Origin: an uncultured Methylocystaceae bacterium
GTDB lineage: Bacteria; Pseudomonadota; Alphaproteobacteria; Rhizobiales; Beijerinckiaceae
Assembly (NCBI GenBank): GCA_945956975.1
Contig: CAMFKC010000185.1
Span: 1-5,841, forward strand
DNA: 5,841 nt
Direction of reading: 5' to 3'
The position numbers and the translations under genes were made by a program. Under the pieces are notes generated by a model that had not been told where the DNA came from, ran no database searches, and saw only the letters and a program-made list of their open reading frames with translations. Positions 1 through 5,283 of the stretch are shown one piece after another (position 1 is the first letter of the stretch; every line of letters starts with the position of its first letter).

Positions 1-1101
1 CGACGCCTCGCTCGCCTTCGCGCGGGCGAGATCGACTTTCGCGCTCTCGGCGATACGATCCAGCTCCGCAGCGATCAGGCGGCGCACGTCGCGCACCTGT
101 TCCTGCGCCTGCATCAGCGCGGGATGGCGCGGCCCCAGCTGCGTAGCGAGCGAGCCCGCCTGCTGCGCCGCCTGCGCATATTGCGCGCGCAGGCTGACGA
201 TAGTCGGCGCATTCAGCGCCTCGCTGAGCGTTTCGACATTCTGACCGGACTTGCGGAACTTCTCGACAGCCTCGACCTTGGCCTGCGCATCGGCGATGCG
301 CCCGCGCACGGCGCCGAGCTGGGTCGAGAGATCGGTGACCTGCTGTTCGCCGAGCGGCCGTCCGGCCAGCGTCTGGACGAGGCCATGCTCGGCGCGGAAG
401 CTTTCGACCTCCGCTTCCGCCTTCTGCACTTGGCGGCGCAGGTCGTCGGCGCGCTTCGACAGTTCCGCGCTGGCGCGGCGTGCGGCTTCGGAGCGCGCCT
501 CGACCTGCGAATCCAGAAACGTGCGGGCGATGACATTGGCGAGCTTGGCGGACAGATCGGGATTGCCCGACGTGACCACGACGTCGAGGACATAGGCGCG
601 CTCGCCGCGCACAACTTCCACCATGTCGCTGAGTGTCTGGATCGCGCGGCTGCGTCCGTCGATCGGCGCGCGTCCTAGATGCAGTGCGCCGAGCAGGCGG
701 GACAGCATCCCCGCGCCGCCGCCGAACGCGGGATCGTCGGCGAGGTGTTCGTGATCGACCACCGCGCCGAGGATCGAGCGTGACAGGAGGATGTAGCGCT
801 GGTTCTCGACGTCGACGAGATTGCCGTCGGCGTTTTCCGGCGCGCGATTGATGTCGTTCTTCAGAATCTGCAGGCCGCGGGGATCGACGAGCAATTGCGC
901 GGACGATTTGTATTTCGCCGGGGAAAGCGCCGCAAACAACAGGCCGAAGAGCAGCGTGGCGAACGTTGTCGCCAGCACAAGACGCCAGTTTCGGCGCAGC
1001 AGACCTTCGGCCCCCAGACGCAAATCCGCAGCCGACCGCCGCCCGGGGGCTGGGTCTGCGGGTCTGTCCGCGAAGGCGATCCTGTCGACCGCGTGAGACA
1101 C
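1..1101 (-). CDS. Wzz/GumC/ExoP-type polysaccharide chain-length determinant (partial, C-terminus beyond window)
   Basis: This inner-membrane polysaccharide co-polymerase would set polymer length and link synthesis to export across the periplasm. The reverse complement is open from GTG at 1101 to the window edge (367 codons, no stop). An in-frame TGA lies at 1107-1105, so the start cannot be far upstream; AGGTGA at 1110-1105 is a usable but close ribosome site. After about 38 Arg/Pro-rich cytoplasmic residues comes a transmembrane segment (about 41-60). A Wzz-like beta-rich part follows (KYKSSAQLLVDPRG, about 63-76, then DVENQRYILLSRSIL), then a long charged coiled coil (about 198-365) with the family signature LGPRHPALMQAQEQ at 322-335, just before the expected GNVR region. 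The second membrane segment, and any fused tyrosine kinase as in ExoP/Wzc, would be off the window, so GumC-like versus ExoP-like cannot be decided. It is divergent from the GT26 gene. The family call is firm. Confidence 0.9.
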   Translation of the reverse strand, partial: MSHAVDRIAFADRPADPAPGRRSAADLRLGAEGLLRRNWRLVLATTFATLLFGLLFAALSPAKYKSSAQLLVDPRGLQILKNDINRAPENADGNLVDVENQRYILLSRSILGAVVDHEHLADDPAFGGGAGMLSRLLGALHLGRAPIDGRSRAIQTLSDMVEVVRGERAYVLDVVVTSGNPDLSAKLANVIARTFLDSQVEARSEAARRASAELSKRADDLRRQVQKAEAEVESFRAEHGLVQTLAGRPLGEQQVTDLSTQLGAVRGRIADAQAKVEAVEKFRKSGQNVETLSEALNAPTIVSLRAQYAQAAQQAGSLATQLGPRHPALMQAQEQVRDVRRLIAAELDRIAESAKVDLARAKASEAS

Positions 1102-1268
1102 CAATCACCTGTACCAATTCACGTTCGCGCCACATTGACCGGTCGATCTTTACGTTTCGTTTCCCAAACCGGGTTTTTGTGAGGGGGCTTCGTTTTGTGC
1201 GGGCGCCGGTGGCGCGGCTCGTGCTCGGGAGGAGCCAGCGCATCCGCGTTGATCCAGTTTGGGACACC
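1102..1268. promoter_or_regulatory. Divergent intergenic region between the chain-length gene and the GT26 gene
   Basis: This 167-base head-to-head gap must carry the promoters of both flanking genes. Its middle (about 1145-1200) is visibly richer in A/T than the surroundings. It contains a perfect 8-bp palindrome GACCGGTC (1137-1144), which overlaps a plus-strand TTGACC that could serve as a -35 element, although no convincing -10 follows at normal spacing. It also holds a short dyad AAACC-G-GGTTT (1166-1176) and two purine-rich Shine-Dalgarno-like runs (1181-1187 and 1227-1234). That promoters lie here follows from gene orientation; exact boxes cannot be assigned. Confidence 0.5.
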
Positions 1269-2048
1269 ATGACGATTTTCGCCCGGGAAATTGCTGGCGC
1301 CTGTTCAGATATCGCCGCCATCGGCGCGCTCAGCATCGCGCGGTTGACGCGCCGGGAGCTGACGCAGCACGTGCTGGCCGCATTGGCGCCCGGCGCGGCG
1401 CCGCTCGCGGTAGCCTTCTGCAACGCGCATACGGCCGAAATCGCCCTGCGCGACCGGACCTACCGGCAGGCGCTGGAGAAATTCTGCGTCGTCAATGACG
1501 GCATCGGTCTCGAAATCGCCGTTCGCATTCTGGAAAGGCGGGGCTTTCCCGAGAACCTGAACGGCACAGACTTCGTACCTGCTTTGCTGGGCGACCTGCC
1601 CGCCGGCGCGCGGCTCTATCTCCTCGGCGCTGCGCCCGGCGTTGCCGAGGAGGCAGGCCGACGGTTTGCCGAGCGCTTTCCGCATCTCGAACTGGTCGGC
1701 GCGCAACACGGCTTTTTCCGCGCGGAAGACGAGGACGACATCGTCCGCGCGGTGGCGGCGGCGCGGCCCGACATTCTGCTCGTCGCGCTCGGCAATCCCG
1801 CGCAGGAACTGTTCATAGCCCGTCATTTCGACGCGCTGGGCGCCAGGGCCATGTTCGGGGTCGGGGCCTTGTTCGACTTCGCCGCGGAGCGGGTTGCGCG
1901 CGCGCCGGCATGGATGCGCAAGGCGCGGCTGGAATGGGCCTTTCGCGTAGCGCAGGAGCCCGGACGGCTGTTGCGCCGTTACACGGTGGAGACAGCCGCT
2001 TTCCTGATCGCCGTGCTCAGGCTTCGCGTCCTGGAAGAGGCGCCATGA
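1269..2048 (+). CDS. WecG/TagA/CpsF family (GT26) glycosyltransferase, GumM-like
   Basis: The protein (259 residues, usual family length) should transfer a sugar from a nucleotide donor to a polyprenyl-diphosphate-linked acceptor at the inner membrane. In xanthan-type systems the GT26 enzyme GumM adds the second, beta-1,4-linked backbone glucose; the exact sugar here is inferred. Family blocks in order: FCNAHTAEIAL (50-60); VVNDGIGLEIA (74-84), whose NDG Asp77 matches the proposed catalytic Asp; NLNGTDF (96-102); a Rossmann-like ARLYLLGAAPG (114-124); LLVALGNPAQELFI (170-183); and GVGALFDF...RAPAWM...LEWAFRVAQEPGRLLRRY (197-238). The amphipathic C-terminal tail is consistent with membrane association. 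The start is uncertain. ATG 1269 suits the family length but has a weak ribosome site; an in-frame GTG at 1197 lies nine bases after GAGGGGG (1181-1187) and would add 24 residues, with further GTGs at 1209 and 1221. The 3' end overlaps the convergent GT2 gene by 32 bp. Confidence 0.93.
   Translation: MTIFAREIAGACSDIAAIGALSIARLTRRELTQHVLAALAPGAAPLAVAFCNAHTAEIALRDRTYRQALEKFCVVNDGIGLEIAVRILERRGFPENLNGTDFVPALLGDLPAGARLYLLGAAPGVAEEAGRRFAERFPHLELVGAQHGFFRAEDEDDIVRAVAAARPDILLVALGNPAQELFIARHFDALGARAMFGVGALFDFAAERVARAPAWMRKARLEWAFRVAQEPGRLLRRYTVETAAFLIAVLRLRVLEEAP
2017..2048. other. 32-bp tail-to-tail overlap of two coding regions
   Basis: The GT26 gene ends with TGA at 2046-2048 on the plus strand, while the GT2 gene ends with TGA at 2019-2017 on the minus strand. 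The last ten or so codons of each are therefore antisense to each other, and no intergenic terminator can exist. The two transcripts must be complementary at their 3' ends. Confidence 0.9.
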
Positions 2049-2889
2049 AGCCCTTCAACGTGCCGAGCGCCCACAACGCCTTGTAACGCGCGGTGGCCAT
2101 GTCTCCGGTCGCGGCCGCCAGCACGGCGCGCGCGGACGTGCGGGCGAGGCGCATGCCGAGATAGGCCGTTCCGTAATCATGCATCCGCAGCACGCGGCCG
2201 AAGCCCCGTGCATAATCCTGCGCACGCGCCACGCCGCCCGCGCCATCGACCGGGGCCTGGTCGTGGTGGACGATGAGATCGCGCCGGTAGAACCCGCGCG
2301 CGCCCGCAGCCAGCGCGCGCAACAGAAAGTCGGTTTCCTCGCCCGACTTGAACGGCGTCGGCGCGCCGACGCCGAGCGCTTCGTCGAAGCCGCCGATCCG
2401 TTGCGCCAGAGCGGTGCGGATGAACAGAGAATTCGAATTGCCGATCAGCCAGACATTGGACTTGGTGATTTCGGCGTCGACGCCAAGGAAGAGCCCGAGC
2501 GAGTCCTCGTGCGAGGCGTCGACGGTGCGGCCCGTCAGCAGGCCCGCCTGCGGCGCCGCGTCGAATAGCGCCACGACGCGTTGGACGAGATCGGGCGGAT
2601 ACCAGCAATCGTCGTCCGGAAAAGCGACGATCTCGGCCCGGCACTGCCGCAGGCCGACATTGCGTGCGCGCGAGAGGCCCTTTTCCGAGCGGATGTGGAC
2701 CATATCGATTTGGCCGGCGTGGGGCGACAACACGGGGTCGAGCACGCCCGGCGCATTCTGATCCACGATGATCAGTTCGAAATCGCCGGAGGTCTGGCGC
2801 GCAAGCGACTCCAGCAGGCGGCCGAGCTTGTCGGTGCGGCCGACCGTGCAGCAGAGCAGCGAAAGGCGTGGGCTTCGGGATGTCGTCAA
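2017..2889 (-). CDS. GT2 family glycosyltransferase
   Basis: A cytoplasmic or membrane-associated inverting glycosyltransferase of 290 residues, probably adding one sugar to the lipid-linked repeat unit. The GT-A fold is clear: LSLLCCTVGR (9-18) is the first strand, followed by FELIIVDQN (37-45), the nucleotide-binding SRARNVG (73-79), the metal-binding DDD (92-94) within AFPDDDCWYPPDL, NSNSLFIR (151-158) and GGFDEAL (166-172) toward the acceptor side, and GEETDFLLRALAAG (183-196) with the acidic residues expected near the catalytic base, then HHDQ (208-211). There is no transmembrane segment typical of a processive synthase, so a single-sugar transferase is more likely. Donor and acceptor cannot be read from the sequence. 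The apparent start is TTG at 2889, which puts the first strand at the normal distance; no ATG or GTG is available in frame nearby. It is head-to-head with the GumH-like gene. Confidence 0.9.
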   Translation of the reverse strand: MTTSRSPRLSLLCCTVGRTDKLGRLLESLARQTSGDFELIIVDQNAPGVLDPVLSPHAGQIDMVHIRSEKGLSRARNVGLRQCRAEIVAFPDDDCWYPPDLVQRVVALFDAAPQAGLLTGRTVDASHEDSLGLFLGVDAEITKSNVWLIGNSNSLFIRTALAQRIGGFDEALGVGAPTPFKSGEETDFLLRALAAGARGFYRRDLIVHHDQAPVDGAGGVARAQDYARGFGRVLRMHDYGTAYLGMRLARTSARAVLAAATGDMATARYKALWALGTLKGFMAPLPGREA

Positions 2890-2989
2890 CAGCGGTCTCG
2901 CATCCGGCGCGCGGCGCCGTTCAGACTTTCTTGCGGGGTTGAGGCGATATTGCCGCCTTGGACTTGCAATTGGGTGAACAGCGGCTCCG
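2890..2989. promoter_or_regulatory. Divergent intergenic region between the GT2 and GumH-like genes
   Basis: This 100-base gap separates two divergent starts and must carry both promoters. Its left half is extremely GC-rich and contains a perfect stem-loop (2905-2919). The right half is less GC-rich and has TTG-type hexamers (TTGAGG and TTGGAC) that could be -35 elements for the plus-strand gene. No complete promoter can be assigned. A purine-rich Shine-Dalgarno sequence is absent immediately before either start. Confidence 0.4.
2905..2919. repeat. Perfect GC stem-loop upstream of the GT2 start
   Basis: CGGCGC (2905-2910) and GCGCCG (2914-2919) are perfect inverted repeats with a three-base loop. 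On the GT2 transcript the stem ends 15 bases before the TTG start, close enough to affect ribosome access. No T-run follows on either strand, so it is not an intrinsic terminator. Such short GC dyads also arise by chance in DNA of this composition. Confidence 0.4.
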
Positions 2990-4099
2990 ATGCGGATCGT
3001 TCATGTGACGCGGCAGTTCCCGCCGGGCCTCGGCGGGATCGAGGAGGTCGTCGCCCAACTGGTCGAAGCGCAGGCGCGCGCGGGCCATGATGTGCGGGTG
3101 CTCACGCTCGACCGCGTGTTCACCGAACCGGACAACCCGCTGACGCCGCGCGACGAATGGATGGGCGCGCAGGTGTTGCGCTTTCCCTATCGCGGCTCCA
3201 TGCGCTATCCGCTTGCGCCTGCCGTCCTCGGCCATGTGCGCGGCGCCGACGTCGTGCATGTCCACGCAATCGATTTCTTCTTCGATTACATGAGCTTCAC
3301 CAAACCGTGGCATCGCCGGCCGATGGTGGCGACGACGCACGGCGGCTTCTTCCATACCGACGCACACGCCAGGCTGAAGCGGCTGTGGTTTTCGACCGTG
3401 ACGCGCGCAGCGGCCCGCGGCTACGACCGGATCGTGGCGTGCAGCCAGCCCGATTTCGACATGTTCGCGCCGATTGCGCCGGGCAACCTCACGCTAATCG
3501 AGAATGGCGTCGACATCGGCAAGTTCGCCGACCGCGCCAGCCGCACGGCGACGAAAAACCTCGTCGCGATCGGGCGGTTCTCCTTCAACAAGAAGCCCGA
3601 TCGTCTGCTCGACATGATGGTGGAGATGGGCAGGCGCGATCCCGCCTTCTCGCTCGATCTGATCGGCGGCGAGTTCGACTGGACGCGCGAAAGGCTCCAG
3701 GCCGAAATCGCGGCCCGCGACCTCGGGCGCAGCGTGCGGCTGCATGTCGGCGCCAGCAATGCGGAAATCGCCGACATCGTCTCGCGCGCGAGCCTGTTCG
3801 TGAGCGCGAGCGTGCACGAAGGTTTCGGCATATCTCTGGTGGAAGCGCTGAGCGCCGGGCTCTTGCCTGTGGTCGAGGCCAACGCCGCCTTCAAGTCGTT
3901 TGCGGCGCGGGTAAGTGATGTCGTGCTGACCGATTACGCGCAGCCCGCGCTCGGGGCGGACGCGATCGCGCAGGCGCATGCGCGCCTTGTTGCTGACCCC
4001 GCCGCAATGCGCGCCCGGCTCGTCGCCGCAGCTCAGCCCTTCGCTTGGCCGGGCGTGGCGGACAGCTACATGCGCGTCTACGAAGAGGCGATTGGCTAG
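2990..4099 (+). CDS. gumH: GT4 glycosyltransferase, GumH/AceC-like alpha-mannosyltransferase
   Basis: The protein (369 residues) is probably the retaining enzyme that moves mannose from GDP-mannose to cellobiosyl-diphospho-polyprenol, the first branch sugar of xanthan- or acetan-type repeats. It has two Rossmann-like domains. The N-terminal one starts MRIVHVTRQFPPGLGGIEE, with the glycine-rich donor loop at 13-19, then LTLDRVFTEP (38-47), YRGSMRYPLAP (67-77), GADVVHVHAIDFFFDY (85-100) and THGGFFHT (116-123). The C-terminal one has ENGVD (171-175), IGRFSFNKKPDRLL (194-207) and the EX7E motif HEGFGISLVEAL with Glu277 and Glu285. From memory, the N-terminal blocks match Xanthomonas GumH closely and along their whole length, more than generic GT4 resemblance would give; orthology is still inferred. 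The sugar specificity is not proven by sequence. ATG 2990 gives the canonical N-terminus but lacks a clear Shine-Dalgarno. It ends 3 bp from the convergent glucanase gene. Confidence 0.93.
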   Translation: MRIVHVTRQFPPGLGGIEEVVAQLVEAQARAGHDVRVLTLDRVFTEPDNPLTPRDEWMGAQVLRFPYRGSMRYPLAPAVLGHVRGADVVHVHAIDFFFDYMSFTKPWHRRPMVATTHGGFFHTDAHARLKRLWFSTVTRAAARGYDRIVACSQPDFDMFAPIAPGNLTLIENGVDIGKFADRASRTATKNLVAIGRFSFNKKPDRLLDMMVEMGRRDPAFSLDLIGGEFDWTRERLQAEIAARDLGRSVRLHVGASNAEIADIVSRASLFVSASVHEGFGISLVEALSAGLLPVVEANAAFKSFAARVSDVVLTDYAQPALGADAIAQAHARLVADPAAMRARLVAAAQPFAWPGVADSYMRVYEEAIG

Positions 4100-4102
4100 G
4101 GC
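4100..4102. other. 3-bp convergent junction between stop codons
   Basis: The GumH-like gene stops with TAG at 4097-4099 and the GH5 gene stops with TAG at 4105-4103 on the other strand. Only three bases separate the stops, so any transcription end signal for either gene must lie inside the other's coding sequence. A GC-rich dyad within the glucanase 3' end (GGCGCC at 4133-4138 and 4145-4150) has no T-run. Confidence 0.85.
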
Positions 4103-5170
4103 CTACTTCTTCGCGGGCTTCGGGGCCGGGCAGGCGCCCTGCAAGGCGCCGCCGGTCCATTTGGCGAGGACATTCATCTGCGGTCGGTCCTCACCGTCCT
4201 TCGGCTCGATCGAAAGCGGATAGTCTTTCGGCCACCAGGCCCCTGCGGCCCAATAGGCCCAGCCCAGCCACACGTCCGCATTATCGGCCATATGTTCCAG
4301 CATGGCGTCGAGGCCGGCGCGGCACTGCTCGTTTTGGCCGGCGCCGAACTCGCCGAGGAAACCCTTGCGCTTGTTGGCCTTCAGCCAGTCGGTCGCGACC
4401 GACAGCGCCGCGACAACTTCCTCCTTCTTGCGGCATTGGCCGCTCGTGCCGGAGGAATCCGCGTCGAGATATTGGTGGAATTCGAACGCGTGTGCGCCCT
4501 TGTCGTGGATCGTGCGCATCGCCTCCGCATTGACGCCATTCTCGCCGCCCTTCGTCCAGGAATGCGCGCCGGTCCAGTCGACGCCGGGAACGAGAACCAG
4601 ATTGCAGGCGCCAGCCTGGCGAATGGCGTCTATCGCGGCCTGCGCGGAGATCGCCCAGCGCGCGGCCGGCATGTCGTGCGGTTCATTCATCAGTCCAAAG
4701 ACGACGTGACTGTCCTTGCCGAATTTTTGCGCGATACGCCGCCACAGATCTGCGAAGGCGCGGTCGGGAACCTTGTCGCCGCCGATCGTGTCGCCACGCC
4801 AGCGGCCGTAATTGTGAACGTCCAGAATGATCGACAGGCCGTGGCTGCGCGCGCGGTCCACCGCGCTCGCCAGAAGCGCGAGGTGATCCGCGTCGAAATC
4901 CTGCTCCAGCTTCGGTTGCAGGCGCTCCCACAGGAAGGGAAGCCTGATGACTGTGAAGCCTTTCCTTTTTGCCCATGCGAACTCGCTGTCCGCAGGAAAA
5001 TGGAAATCCGTTTCCGCCTTGCCGGGCGCCGTGCCGAACTCGGCGCCGGCGAGGTTAACGCCGGCCGCTGGCCGCGTGCGGCCGGAATCGTTGGCGGCAA
5101 TGGCCGGCGCACAGAGGACAAGGCCGGCGATAGCCGCGATTGTGCGTCGAATGCGAGCGTGACTGTTCAT
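4103..5170 (-). CDS. Secreted GH5 endo-beta-1,4-glucanase (cellulase)
   Basis: An exported glycoside hydrolase of 355 residues, expected to cut internal beta-1,4-glucosidic bonds in the periplasm or outside the cell. Residues 1-25 form a signal peptide: RIRR, a hydrophobic stretch, then APAIA before mature AND. Family 5 landmarks are complete: VIRLPFLWERLQP (74-86), LDVHNYGRW (116-124), GLMNEPHDM (159-167) with acid/base Glu163, VPGVDWTGAHSW (194-205), FEFHQYLDADSSG (229-241), FLGEFGAG (271-278) with nucleophile Glu274, and WAYWAAGAWW (304-313). This pattern is like subfamily GH5_5 endoglucanases; the subfamily is from memory. Cys189, 246, 283 and 347 could form disulfides. There is no carbohydrate-binding module, only a short Pro/Lys-rich tail. 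ATG 5170 is chosen because it gives a normal signal peptide; in-frame ATGs at 5194 and 5197 would add eight or nine residues. Its place among polymer-synthesis genes suggests it acts on the cluster's own glucan-backbone product. Confidence 0.93.
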   Translation of the reverse strand: MNSHARIRRTIAAIAGLVLCAPAIAANDSGRTRPAAGVNLAGAEFGTAPGKAETDFHFPADSEFAWAKRKGFTVIRLPFLWERLQPKLEQDFDADHLALLASAVDRARSHGLSIILDVHNYGRWRGDTIGGDKVPDRAFADLWRRIAQKFGKDSHVVFGLMNEPHDMPAARWAISAQAAIDAIRQAGACNLVLVPGVDWTGAHSWTKGGENGVNAEAMRTIHDKGAHAFEFHQYLDADSSGTSGQCRKKEEVVAALSVATDWLKANKRKGFLGEFGAGQNEQCRAGLDAMLEHMADNADVWLGWAYWAAGAWWPKDYPLSIEPKDGEDRPQMNVLAKWTGGALQGACPAPKPAKK

Positions 5171-5283
5171 TATGATCGGCGTTCCGACTCGCATCATGCG
5201 CGTCGCGCAGGTTAGAGATAATGCCCAGAAACGCCAGCAATTCCGGCCAGTCTGGCGTGTCTCAGGATTAATGGTTCGTTAAC
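5171..5283. promoter_or_regulatory. Divergent intergenic region between the glucanase and flippase genes
   Basis: A 113-base head-to-head gap that must hold both promoters. It contains a dyad symmetry (5231-5258) and a relatively A/T-rich end with TTAATGG and the palindrome GTTAAC (5278-5283) against the flippase start. AGGA at 5264-5267 is correctly spaced for an ATG at 5271, which opens a three-codon frame (Met-Val-Arg-stop), but lies 16 bases from the flippase ATG. Precise -35 and -10 boxes are not convincing on either strand. Confidence 0.45.
5231..5258. repeat. Inverted repeat, possible operator
   Basis: ACGCCAG (5231-5237) and CTGGCGT (5252-5258) are perfect 7-bp inverted arms 14 bases apart. 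A nested palindrome GCCAG-T-CTGGC (5246-5256) shares the right arm, so the half-site occurs three times in 28 bases. The location, midway between two divergent starts, is typical for a regulator binding site, but no regulator is identified and chance is not excluded. Confidence 0.4.

Noticed and set aside
124..678. A 184-residue plus-strand open frame.
   Set aside because: It is antisense to the coiled-coil part of the chain-length gene. Long antisense frames are common in GC-rich coding DNA, and its Arg/Ala/Leu-rich protein has no recognisable domain.
1166..1180. AAACCGGGTTTTT as an intrinsic terminator.
   Set aside because: The stem would have a one-base loop, which cannot fold as RNA, and it sits in a promoter gap between divergent genes where no terminator is needed.
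966..1268. A plus-strand frame extending the GT26 gene upstream to an ATG at 966 (101 extra residues).
   Set aside because: Much of the extension is antisense to the start of the well-supported chain-length gene, is Arg/Pro-rich and low in motif content, and would make the protein far longer than the WecG/TagA/CpsF family.
2888..2984. Direct repeat AACAGCGG at 2888-2895 and 2977-2984, flanking the divergent gap.
   Set aside because: Only eight bases are exact and similarity fades on both sides. Both copies point the same way although the genes are divergent, so chance is the simpler explanation.
4130..4150. GC-rich inverted repeats downstream of the GumH-like stop as a possible intrinsic terminator.
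   Set aside because: The dyads lie inside the glucanase coding sequence and are not followed by a T-run on the plus strand.
5093..5170. Lipoprotein signal in the glucanase (Cys20 after LVL).
   Set aside because: The residue before the cysteine is Leu, which does not fit a lipobox. The APAIA site a few residues later is a normal signal peptidase I site.
4292..5215. A 307-residue plus-strand open frame across the glucanase gene.
   Set aside because: It lies opposite a gene with complete GH5 motifs and a signal peptide. The translated product has no coherent domain and is an antisense shadow.
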